Assembly: GCA_016206725.1 (NCBI GenBank)
Contig: JACQRA010000123.1
Span: 1-6,210, forward strand
Length of the DNA stretch: 6,210 bases
Source: Candidatus Omnitrophota bacterium
GTDB lineage: Bacteria; Omnitrophota; Gorgyraeia; Aquiviventales; Aquiviventaceae
Reading direction: 5' to 3'
The notes under the pieces were generated by a model that was not told the origin of the DNA, did no database searches, and saw only the letters and a list, made by a program, of their open reading frames with translations. Below are positions 1 through 5,038 of this stretch, piece after piece. The position numbers and the translations under genes are program-made. Numbering within the stretch: position 1 is the stretch's first letter; every line of letters starts with the position of its first letter.

Positions 1-594
1 ACGTGGCACGGGGCGGAGGTCGTGAAACGCCTCGGCTCGCAGTGGGAGGTGGCGTGGCTGCCTGAGATTCGCATCCGGAATGATGCCAGCCGGCTCTTCT
101 ACCATGAATACCGGCAGGGCGTTCGTTGGAAACCGTCCAAGTATCTGCAGCTCGGCCTGAACTATTTGTTCGTCCGTAACGAATCGTCCGGCAAGCCCCG
201 CGAAGAGCATACCGGCGAGTTCGATGTGACGCCGAAGACCTCGGTTGGGTCGTGGGACTTCTCTGCGAGAGGGAGGGCGGCACTTCGCACGATTCAGGGC
301 AATTCCGGCGAGGAAGAATGGCAAGTTCGCGTCATGCCGAAGATCGCGTATCGCACGGCGATCGGTGGACGCAAAATCACCCCCTACCTCGCCGATGATC
401 TGTTTTATGACTACACGCGCACAGCTTGGAATCAGAACCGGCTCTACCTCGGCGTGTCCGTTCCCCTCGGCAAGGCCGCCGGAACGGAGATCGGCGTTGA
501 TGCGTACTACATGCTTCAGAGCCAATTGGGCAGCAAGCGGAGGGATTGGAGCAGCAATCACGTGGTCGGGACGAAGTGGGGTGTGAAGTTTTAA
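1..594 (+). CDS. DUF2490-like outer-membrane beta-barrel protein (5' end outside window)
   Basis: The reading frame is open from base 1 to the TAA at 592-594, giving 197 visible residues. The upstream part lies outside the window, so the GTG at 22 is probably internal and not the true start. The visible part begins with a Trp-His-Gly stretch followed by alternating hydrophobic/polar strands. These include 'WEVAWLPEIRIRND', a tyrosine/arginine-rich strand ('FYHEYRQGVRWKP'), 'LQLGLNYLFVRN', an 'RVMPKIAYRT' strand and an 'NQNRLYLGVSVPL' strand. It ends in '...VVGTKWGVKF' with a terminal Phe, the classic C-terminal signature recognised by the BAM machinery. This pattern resembles DUF2490 proteins, small outer-membrane barrels of unknown substrate. 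Only 26 bases separate it from the DUF47 gene, so co-transcription with the phosphate transport pair is likely. The barrel and outer-membrane location are well supported by pattern. The family name is moderately certain, and no transport substrate can be read from the sequence. Confidence 0.75.
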   Translation, partial: TWHGAEVVKRLGSQWEVAWLPEIRIRNDASRLFYHEYRQGVRWKPSKYLQLGLNYLFVRNESSGKPREEHTGEFDVTPKTSVGSWDFSARGRAALRTIQGNSGEEEWQVRVMPKIAYRTAIGGRKITPYLADDLFYDYTRTAWNQNRLYLGVSVPLGKAAGTEIGVDAYYMLQSQLGSKRRDWSSNHVVGTKWGVKF

Positions 595-620
595 GCTCGA
601 TTCGATAGGAGGATGGGCGC

Positions 621-1244
621 ATGGGCTTTCGACTGATTCCAAAAGACGAATCGTTCTTTGATCTGTTCGAGCAACAGGCCAAGATTCTCTTGGATGCATC
701 CGGCGTGCTGGTGGAGGCGACGGAGCGGTTTGAGACGCTCGCCGCGAATGCCAAGCGGCTGGAACGGCTGGAGCACGACGGGGATCAACTCACCCACGAG
801 TTGATGGCCAAGCTCAACCGGACCTTCATTACGCCGTTTGACCGGGAGGACATTCATCAGCTCGTCTCGTCCCTCGATGACGTGCTGGACCTCATGGAGG
901 CGGTGACGGAGCGGTTTATCCTCTTTAAGATCCAGCAGATCATGCCGACGGCCAAGGAGATCGCCAAAGTCATTCAGCAGCAGGTTCAGGAGATCCACCG
1001 CGTGATGCCGAGGCTGCGGCACATGAAGCATGCCGACGTGATGCCGTACTGCATCGAGATCAACCGGTTGGAGAACGTGGGCGATCGGCTGCTCCGGGAC
1101 GCGTTTGCCGCGTTGTTCGACGGCTCGCCCGATCCCATTGCCGTCATCAAGTGGCGCGAGTTGTATGAGTTGCTCGAGATGGCGACGGACAAGTGTGAGG
1201 ATGTGGCCAACACCATCGAGGGGATCGTGTTGAAGAACGCCTGA
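621..1244 (+). CDS. DUF47 / PhoU-like phosphate transport accessory protein
   Basis: This 207-residue, almost wholly helical cytoplasmic protein has the usual length and layout of the DUF47 (PhoU_div) family. Proteins of this family partner Pit-type permeases and are thought to modulate them, as PhoU does for Pst. The N-terminal 'FFDLFEQQAKILLDAS' and 'RLERLEHDGDQLTHEL' helices carry the acidic E-x-x-x-D pattern that binds metal in PhoU-like bundles. The pattern recurs in the second half at 'EINRLENVGDRLLRDAF', matching the two-fold internal repeat of PhoU folds. The C-terminal 'LYELLEMATDKCEDVANTIEGIVLKNA' is typical of the family. The start is fixed by a perfect AGGAGG at 607-612, 8 bases before ATG 621. 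The stop TGA overlaps the ATG of the permease by one base (TGATG), so the two are translationally coupled. The exact regulatory action is not known from sequence. Confidence 0.93.
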   Translation: MGFRLIPKDESFFDLFEQQAKILLDASGVLVEATERFETLAANAKRLERLEHDGDQLTHELMAKLNRTFITPFDREDIHQLVSSLDDVLDLMEAVTERFILFKIQQIMPTAKEIAKVIQQQVQEIHRVMPRLRHMKHADVMPYCIEINRLENVGDRLLRDAFAALFDGSPDPIAVIKWRELYELLEMATDKCEDVANTIEGIVLKNA

Positions 1245-2236
1245 TGGAACTCTCTCCCGTCCTGCTCGTCGTGCTGGGCTTGGTGTTGGCGGCGGAGTTT
1301 GTCAATGGATGGACCGACGCCCCCAACGCGATCGCGACCGTCGTCTCCACGCGCGTCCTCTCGCCCACACGGGCTCTCCTGATGGCGGTGATCTTCAACA
1401 TCCTTGGAACGATGTCCGGGACGGCGGTGGCCGCGACCATCGGCAAGGGGATCGTCCAGGTGGATGCGATCAATCTCTACACGGTGGGCGCGGCGATGAT
1501 CGGCATCGTGTTTTGGAGCACGCTGGCGTGGTACTACGGGCTTCCCACCAGCGAATCGCACGCGTTGATCGCCGGCTTGACCGGCGCGGCCCTGGCCACG
1601 GCGGGTCCAGAAGCCCTCATCGTCGCGGGCTGGAAGAAAGTTGGAATCGGGTTGTTGTTCTCAACCTTCTTGGGGTTCTTCGGAGGCCTGGTGTTGATGA
1701 CGTCCATTTACCGCCTGTGGGCCAAGGCGGCTCCGGCGTCGGTGCGTCGGCTCTTTGGGAAACTCCAAGTCCTCTCGGCCGGCTTCATGGCCTTCAGCCA
1801 CGGCTCCAACGACGGCCAAAAGTTTATCGGCACCTTCACCCTCGTCCTGCTGCTCGGTGGGGTGATTCCTGAATTCCACGTGCCCATTTGGGTGATCTTT
1901 CTGTGCGCGACGACCATGGGGATCGGGACGGCCATCGGCGGCTGGCGCATCGTCAGGACGATGGGGCTGCGATTGACCAAGCTGGAACCGGTGCATGGGT
2001 TTGCGGCCGAGACCGGTGCGGCCATGACGATCGAATTGGCTTCACGATTGGGCATCCCCCTCAGCACGACCCACACGATCAACACCGCCATCATGGGGGT
2101 GGGCGCCACCCGCCGATTCTCCGCCGTGCGCTGGGGGGTCAGCCGCAACATCGTCACGGCGTGGATTCTCACCTTTCCCGTTTGCGGTACCATTGCCTGG
2201 CTGGTGGCGAAGCTCACGCTCGTCTTCGTTGGGTAA
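1244..2236 (+). CDS. Pit-family inorganic phosphate (anion) permease
   Basis: This 330-residue polytopic inner-membrane protein belongs to the PiT (PF01384) family, which imports phosphate, usually as metal-phosphate with protons. It has the inverted-repeat signature of the family. Repeat 1 has 'NGWTDAPNAIA' (residues 21-31) and 'GLPTSESHALI' (99-109). Repeat 2 has 'FSHGSNDGQKFIG' (184-196) and 'GIPLSTTHTI' (270-279). The repeats are joined by a short basic loop around 155-175. The first motif has Thr where many family members have Asn (GxND), and this combination of variants looks like a recognisable Pit subgroup and not damage. At 330 residues it is much shorter than E. coli PitA but normal for Pit proteins paired with DUF47. 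It has no strong ribosome binding site, and its ATG overlaps the DUF47 stop, so it probably depends on translational coupling. Phosphate is the expected substrate given the DUF47 neighbour. Some Pit relatives (CysP) move sulfate, so the substrate is inferred. Confidence 0.93.
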   Translation: MELSPVLLVVLGLVLAAEFVNGWTDAPNAIATVVSTRVLSPTRALLMAVIFNILGTMSGTAVAATIGKGIVQVDAINLYTVGAAMIGIVFWSTLAWYYGLPTSESHALIAGLTGAALATAGPEALIVAGWKKVGIGLLFSTFLGFFGGLVLMTSIYRLWAKAAPASVRRLFGKLQVLSAGFMAFSHGSNDGQKFIGTFTLVLLLGGVIPEFHVPIWVIFLCATTMGIGTAIGGWRIVRTMGLRLTKLEPVHGFAAETGAAMTIELASRLGIPLSTTHTINTAIMGVGATRRFSAVRWGVSRNIVTAWILTFPVCGTIAWLVAKLTLVFVG

Positions 2237-2258
2237 TCCTTCAGGTATACTTTGGGGT

Positions 2259-2263
2259 AGGAG
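2259..2263 (+). promoter_or_regulatory. Ribosome binding site fixing the PilX-like start
   Basis: AGGAG lies 8 bases before ATG 2272. The reading frame is open far upstream, from about 1888 inside the permease gene, so this site decides the start. It gives a protein that begins with a short basic segment followed directly by a membrane anchor. Confidence 0.8.
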
Positions 2264-2271
2264 TGCTCAGC

Positions 2272-3303
2272 ATGGACAATCGCCGGGGATCTGTCCTGGT
2301 CATGGGATATCTCTGTGTCGCCGTGGCGCTGATCTATGGGTCAGTGCTCATGGCCCGCAGCGTCTTCGAACAGTCACAAGCGAAGGGTTCTCGTGATGCG
2401 GCCTCGGCCTTCCACCTGGCCGAAGCGGGTATTGACGATGGGATTGACCGATTGCGAGCCGATTACAATTGGGTGAGCACCACCACCTCCACCCTTCCGA
2501 ATGGGAGCTACCAACTGACCGTGACACAGGATGGATCGAGACGCATTCTTCGCAGCATCTCGAGCGTGAGCGGCAACTCCAACCTCGCGATTCAACTCGA
2601 GGCGGTTCTGGACCGCGCGATTCCTCCGAATTTTTACGACAACGCGATCTACGCGGCGGAGGAGGTCGTGTTGAAGGGCAACTCCTACAGCGTCGTCGGA
2701 GATGTGCGGACGGGCAGTGACGAGACCGTGGACAATACCGGCAACGTCCAAGGCAACGTGATCTATGACCAGAACGCCGATCCCTTGGCCCTTCTTGATT
2801 TCCAACAGCTCTATGATGTAGCCCAGAGTCAGGGCAATCTCTACGACCACGATCGCCTCCACGACATCCAGCAGGGCCAGGACGCCTTTCCGACCGAGTT
2901 CTGCTACAGCCCGCCGACGGATCCCAACGATCCCTCGACCTGCGCGCCCAACATCAACTACATCACCGAAGATCTCGTGCTCAACGGCAACATCGGCACG
3001 GTCGCGGGATTCTTCGTGGTGGTGGGTAACGTGCTGACGGATCCCACAGCCACGGAAGATACGACGATCAACGGCGTGGGAACGGTGGAAGGGGCGATCT
3101 ACACGACCGGGGATTTTGTCATCAATGGCGGCGGGGGCGGCCTGAACGTCTTCGGAGGGGTGTGGGCCGGAGATGGCGCTCGCCTCAACGGGAACGCCAC
3201 CGTCGAATACTATGCTGCCTACATGCAAGCCATTGCCAACCTCGATCTGAACGCCGACGTCCAGCTCGTCGGGTGGCGCGAGTGTCCCTCCACCGGCTGC
3301 TAA
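2272..3303 (+). CDS. PilX-like single-anchor exported protein with beta-helix-like C-terminal half
   Basis: This 343-residue protein starts with a short basic head (MDNRRG), then a hydrophobic segment at about residues 7-28. An 'AFHLAEAGIDDGIDRLR' helix follows at 46-62, the hallmark of PilX/PilX_N-type minor pilin-like proteins. A 'GS' junction at residues 6-7 could be a prepilin peptidase site, but the Glu normally at +5 of the mature pilin is absent (Met there), as in some atypical minor pseudopilins. From about 124 onward the chain has repeated short strands with Asn/Gly turns: 'VVLKGNSYSVVGDVRTG', 'LVLNGNIGTVAGFF', 'TINGVGTVEGAIYTTGDF' and 'ARLNGNATVEYYAAYM'. This suggests a beta-helix like the C-terminal domains of other PilX-like proteins. 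Cysteines at 211/224 and 338/343 (the last residue) could form two disulfides outside the cytoplasm. No other pilin gene is visible, so the partner system and role are unknown. It follows the permease by 35 bases and may be read from the same transcript. Confidence 0.78.
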   Translation: MDNRRGSVLVMGYLCVAVALIYGSVLMARSVFEQSQAKGSRDAASAFHLAEAGIDDGIDRLRADYNWVSTTTSTLPNGSYQLTVTQDGSRRILRSISSVSGNSNLAIQLEAVLDRAIPPNFYDNAIYAAEEVVLKGNSYSVVGDVRTGSDETVDNTGNVQGNVIYDQNADPLALLDFQQLYDVAQSQGNLYDHDRLHDIQQGQDAFPTEFCYSPPTDPNDPSTCAPNINYITEDLVLNGNIGTVAGFFVVVGNVLTDPTATEDTTINGVGTVEGAIYTTGDFVINGGGGGLNVFGGVWAGDGARLNGNATVEYYAAYMQAIANLDLNADVQLVGWRECPSTGC

Positions 3304-3307
3304 AATC

Positions 3308-3346
3308 GGGGACACAAACAAATTTCCAAAATTTGTTTGTGTCCCC
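3308..3346. repeat. Perfect 18-bp inverted repeat with 3-base loop (REP-like palindrome)
   Basis: The left arm GGGGACACAAACAAATTT (3308-3325) and right arm (3329-3346) are exact reverse complements, separated by CCA. It begins 4 bases after the stop of the PilX-like gene. As RNA it would form a very stable hairpin that could protect the 3' end or end transcription. Only a short T run (TTT, 3347-3349) follows, so it is not a standard intrinsic terminator. The GGGGACA tip resembles REP-type palindromes mobilised by RAYT (TnpA-REP) transposases. That link comes from recalled family knowledge, and no transposase is in the window. Confidence 0.85.
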
Positions 3347-3383
3347 TTTCTCCCCAAAATTTGTTTGTGTCCCCTTTCTCCCC
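3328..3383. repeat. Exact 28-bp tandem duplication
   Basis: Two identical 28-base units lie head to tail at 3328-3355 and 3356-3383. Each unit holds the right arm of the palindrome (AAATTTGTTTGTGTCCCC) plus a pyrimidine tail (TTTCTCCCC). A further short copy of the tail follows (CCCCTTTCTCC, 3381-3391). The left palindrome arm at 3308-3325 can therefore pair with either copy, giving a 3-base or a 31-base loop. There are only two units and no spacers, so this is not a CRISPR array. Confidence 0.9.
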
Positions 3384-3435
3384 CTTTCTCCTATTAATTC
3401 CTTCCATTGACGCCTCGCCTGGCTCGGACTAAGCT

Positions 3436-3966
3436 ATGACCATGAATCTCACCGGCAAGCGTATCGCCATTCTCGTCGAGGATCTCTATCAGGATCAGGA
3501 GGTCTGGTATCCCTATTTTCGATTGCTGGAAGCCGACGCCGACGTGGTGATCGTTGGGACCAACAAGCCAGAGTACAGGTCCAAGTTCGGCTACCCCATC
3601 ACGGCGAACGTGACGGTTGATCGCGTCTCCGCAAACCAATTCGAGGGCCTCATTATCCCCGGTGGCTACGCGCCGGACATCCTGCGTCGCTATCCAAAGG
3701 TGATCCAGCTTGTCAAAGAGATGGATGGGCAGGGCAAGGTGATTGGGGCGATTTGTCACGGGGGATGGGTGTTAGCTTCGGCGGATGTCCTGCGGGGGAA
3801 GACCGTGACGTGTTTTTTCGCGATCAAAGATGACGTCATCAACGCCGGCGCTTCCTATATAGATCAGGACGTCGTCCGCGACGGCCACCTTGTGACCTCC
3901 CGCAAGCCCGAGGACCTACCCGCGTTCATGAAGACGTTCATGCAAGCCCTCCGTGATAAAAATTGA
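3436..3966 (+). CDS. DJ-1/PfpI superfamily protein (class I glutamine amidotransferase-like)
   Basis: This 176-residue cytoplasmic protein has the full-length DJ-1/PfpI fold. The first strand is 'KRIAILVEDLYQDQEV' (residues 8-23), with the family acidic residue at Glu15. The 'FEGLIIPGGYAPD' loop (69-81) follows, then the nucleophile elbow 'VIGAICHGGWVLASADVL' with Cys107 and His108. The end has 'VTSRKPEDLPAFMKTFMQAL' (153-172), the usual PfpI/YhbO-type tail. Members of this group have been described as proteases, as glyoxalase/deglycase-type enzymes acting on methylglyoxal adducts, and as stress proteins. The active-site residues are intact, but the sequence does not say which activity applies. 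ATG 3436 gives MTMNLTGK; the in-frame ATG at 3442 is an equally plausible start. Neither has a clear Shine-Dalgarno sequence. The gene stands between the repeat cluster and the Rrf2 promoter, so it is probably a single-gene unit. Its TGA (3964-3966) lies within the -35 box of the next gene. Confidence 0.9.
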   Translation: MTMNLTGKRIAILVEDLYQDQEVWYPYFRLLEADADVVIVGTNKPEYRSKFGYPITANVTVDRVSANQFEGLIIPGGYAPDILRRYPKVIQLVKEMDGQGKVIGAICHGGWVLASADVLRGKTVTCFFAIKDDVINAGASYIDQDVVRDGHLVTSRKPEDLPAFMKTFMQALRDKN

Positions 3967-3983
3967 CAGGATTAGTAGGGTAT
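3959..3983 (+). promoter_or_regulatory. IscR type-1-like operator over the -35 region
   Basis: As I recall the E. coli IscR type-1 consensus, its half sites are ATASYYGACTR and YAGTCRRSTAT around a three-base A/T centre. Here the right half TAGTAGGGTAT matches 10 of 11 positions. The left half AAAATTGACAG matches 8 of 11, and the centre matches 2 of 3. This overlaps the -35 box and most of the spacer, where a bound repressor would block polymerase. Autoregulation by the adjacent Rrf2 protein is the natural inference. A weaker second match overlaps at 3982-4006. Confidence 0.5.
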
Positions 3984-3991
3984 CGTATACT
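3963..3991 (+). promoter_or_regulatory. Near-consensus sigma-70 promoter of the Rrf2 gene
   Basis: TTGACA (3963-3968, perfect -35) and TATACT (3986-3991, five of six matches to the -10) are separated by exactly 17 bp. The expected start of transcription, about 7 bases after the -10 box, is near 3998. That is only about 5 bases before ATG 4003, so the mRNA would be nearly leaderless. There is no Shine-Dalgarno sequence at a usable distance: the AGG at 4000-4002 touches the ATG. Confidence 0.8.
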
Positions 3992-3994
3992 AAT
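3971..3994. repeat. Perfect 7-bp inverted repeat spanning the -10 box
   Basis: ATTAGTA (3971-3977) and TACTAAT (3988-3994) are exact reverse complements around a 10-bp centre. The symmetric arms are about one to two helical turns apart, fitting a dimeric repressor. The right arm covers most of the -10 box. This is an alternative reading of the same operator DNA as the IscR-like match. Confidence 0.6.
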
Positions 3995-4002
3995 TTACTA
4001 GG

Positions 4003-4446
4003 ATGAAATTATCTACGAGATCAACCTATGGGATGAGAGCTCTTGTTGAGTTGGCGCGCGCCGCAGGGCGAGGTCCTGTGTCGGCGGCGATGATCGCCAA
4101 GCAGCAAGGACTTTCGGTCGCCTACCTGGAACAGTTGTTGCATCGGCTCAAGCGAGGAGGCATCGTGACCAGCGTGCGTGGGCCCAAAGGGGGCTATCGA
4201 CTCGCCAGGGAGGCGCAACAGATCACCATCGGCGAGGTCGTGCGCACGCTGGATGGAGAAGTGACGGTGCATCACGGCAAGGCGAGCGACAACCATCGTC
4301 ATGCGCAGCGGATCATTCATGCCGTGTATCGCTGCGTGCATGAACGGTTGGCGCACGCGTTGGATGAGGTGACCCTGCAGGATCTCTGCGATGAAGCGCA
4401 GGCCCTTTCGGACGAACCGGAGCATCGGTATGTGTTTTATATTTGA
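4003..4446 (+). CDS. Rrf2-family transcriptional regulator lacking IscR-type cysteines
   Basis: This 147-residue Rrf2-family DNA-binding protein starts with 'MKLSTRSTYGMRALVELA', matching the family's typical N-terminus and fixing the start at 4003. The helix-turn-helix includes 'IAKQQGLSVAYLEQLLHRLKRGGIV' (31-55), and the wing is 'SVRGPKGGYRLAR' (57-69). The dimerisation helix runs from about 100 to 125. In IscR and other Fe-S-sensing relatives, three Cys lie in the loop around 92-104. Here that stretch has none and instead has His at 90, 91, 98, 100 and 106. The only Cys residues are 111 and 129. The protein is therefore unlikely to bind a [2Fe-2S] cluster in the IscR way, and the ligand or signal is unknown. 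It is the first gene of a probable unit with folate cyclo-ligase and RNase Y. Its promoter carries operator-like symmetry, suggesting autorepression. Confidence 0.92.
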   Translation: MKLSTRSTYGMRALVELARAAGRGPVSAAMIAKQQGLSVAYLEQLLHRLKRGGIVTSVRGPKGGYRLAREAQQITIGEVVRTLDGEVTVHHGKASDNHRHAQRIIHAVYRCVHERLAHALDEVTLQDLCDEAQALSDEPEHRYVFYI

Positions 4447-4451
4447 ATTGG

Positions 4452-5000
4452 ATGGAGATGACCAAGGCGCAATTACGAAGACGGATCGTGCGACAATTGA
4501 AACAACAGAAGGAGGACGATCGCCGTCGAAGAAGTGCGGTGATTCGACGCAAGCTCCGTCATTTGGAGGTGTTTCAGAAGGCGAAGACGATCGTGTGTTA
4601 CGTGTCGCTTTCGTATGAGGTTGAAACGTGGCGGTTGATTGAACAGATGTTTCAAGCGAGGAAGCGTGTTGTCGTGCCGGTCGTGCACAAGGATCGGTTG
4701 CGTCTCTCAGCGTTGCGCGATCCCTGTGAGTTGGCGCCGGGCGCCTTTGGGGTGCGCGAACCGCTGCCGCATGCGCGGCGGTGGGTGTCACCCAACGACG
4801 TCGATCTCGTGCTGGTGCCGGGAGTAGCCTTTGACCGCAACGGTCACCGGCTCGGACACGGGCGCGGGTATTTCGACCGGCTGCTCGCGCGCGTTCCTCG
4901 TGCCACCCCGCGGGTGGGTGTGTGTTTTGCGTTCCAACTGCTCGATCGCCTGCCGCACCAACCTCACGACCAACCCGTCCACACGGTCGTCTGCGCCTAA
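4452..5000 (+). CDS. 5-formyltetrahydrofolate cyclo-ligase
   Basis: This enzyme (5-FCL, methenyltetrahydrofolate synthetase; ygfA/fau family) converts 5-formyl-THF to 5,10-methenyl-THF using ATP, returning a storage or dead-end folate to one-carbon metabolism in the cytoplasm. From ATG 4452 it has 182 residues, normal for the family. The basic N-terminal helix 'TKAQLRRRIVRQLKQQ' and 'KAKTIVCYVSLSYEVETWRLIEQ' form the usual first half. The diagnostic block 'DLVLVPGVAFDRNGHRLGHGRGYFDRLL' (ORF residues about 118-145) carries the glycine-rich G-x-G-x-G-Y-F-D-R nucleotide site. The C-terminal 'HDQPVHTVVCA' is the expected end, slightly short. The start is uncertain: TTG 4443 overlaps the Rrf2 stop, while ATG 4452 and ATG 4458 follow it by 5 and 11 bases. 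None has a well-spaced Shine-Dalgarno sequence, so translation probably relies on coupling to the Rrf2 gene. In many bacteria this gene lies beside zapA, 6S RNA and rny; here an Rrf2 gene takes the upstream place. Confidence 0.9.
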   Translation: MEMTKAQLRRRIVRQLKQQKEDDRRRRSAVIRRKLRHLEVFQKAKTIVCYVSLSYEVETWRLIEQMFQARKRVVVPVVHKDRLRLSALRDPCELAPGAFGVREPLPHARRWVSPNDVDLVLVPGVAFDRNGHRLGHGRGYFDRLLARVPRATPRVGVCFAFQLLDRLPHQPHDQPVHTVVCA

Positions 5001-5005
5001 CCAAG

Positions 5006-5023
5006 CCACAGAGTCATCTGTGG
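5006..5023 (+). promoter_or_regulatory. Small perfect hairpin in the leader of the RNase Y gene
   Basis: CCACAGA (5006-5012) and TCTGTGG (5017-5023) are exact reverse complements with a GTCA loop. The hairpin fills the 38-base gap between the cyclo-ligase stop and the RNase Y start. It ends 3 bases before the GAGG ribosome binding site. No T run follows, so it is not an intrinsic terminator. It could mark an mRNA processing point or influence ribosome access; this is inference. Confidence 0.55.
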
Positions 5024-5026
5024 TAC

Positions 5027-5033
5027 GAGGTGG
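5027..5033 (+). promoter_or_regulatory. Ribosome binding site of RNase Y
   Basis: GAGGTGG lies upstream of ATG 5039, with GAGG ending 8 bases before it. It supports this start, which places the membrane anchor at the very N-terminus as the family requires. Confidence 0.7.
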
Positions 5034-5038
5034 ACGCC

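Noticed and set aside
2246..2251. TATACT as a -10 box for the PilX-like gene
   Set aside because: The hexamer is good, but no -35 box with a 15-18 bp spacing matches more than about 2 of 6 positions. A promoter here is not supported.
1888..2271. In-frame upstream extension of the PilX-like frame into the permease gene
   Set aside because: It lies inside the Pit coding sequence in another frame and translates to His/Arg/Asp-rich nonsense. ATG 2272 has a good AGGAG and gives the expected N-terminal anchor.
3127..3145. G-rich stretch as a possible G-quadruplex
   Set aside because: It simply encodes a glycine run in the PilX-like protein, and the G runs are too short and irregular to stand out in this GC-rich DNA.
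2374..3357. Long minus-strand open frame (327 codons) opposite the PilX-like gene
   Set aside because: It mirrors a well-supported + strand gene with a clear ribosome binding site and PilX-type motif. Its start lies inside the tandem repeat, and its translation has no recognisable domain. It is a by-product of GC-rich codon use.
3328..3383. CRISPR array
   Set aside because: There are only two 28-base units and they abut without spacers, so this is a tandem duplication.
4021..5004. Long minus-strand open frame (327 codons) opposite Rrf2 and the cyclo-ligase
   Set aside because: The translation is Arg/Ala/Pro-rich low-complexity sequence with no domain, and it spans two recognisable genes on the other strand.
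5001..5038. 6S RNA gene or terminator between cyclo-ligase and RNase Y
   Set aside because: 6S RNA often neighbours this cyclo-ligase, but the gap is only 38 bases. The hairpin there has no following T run.
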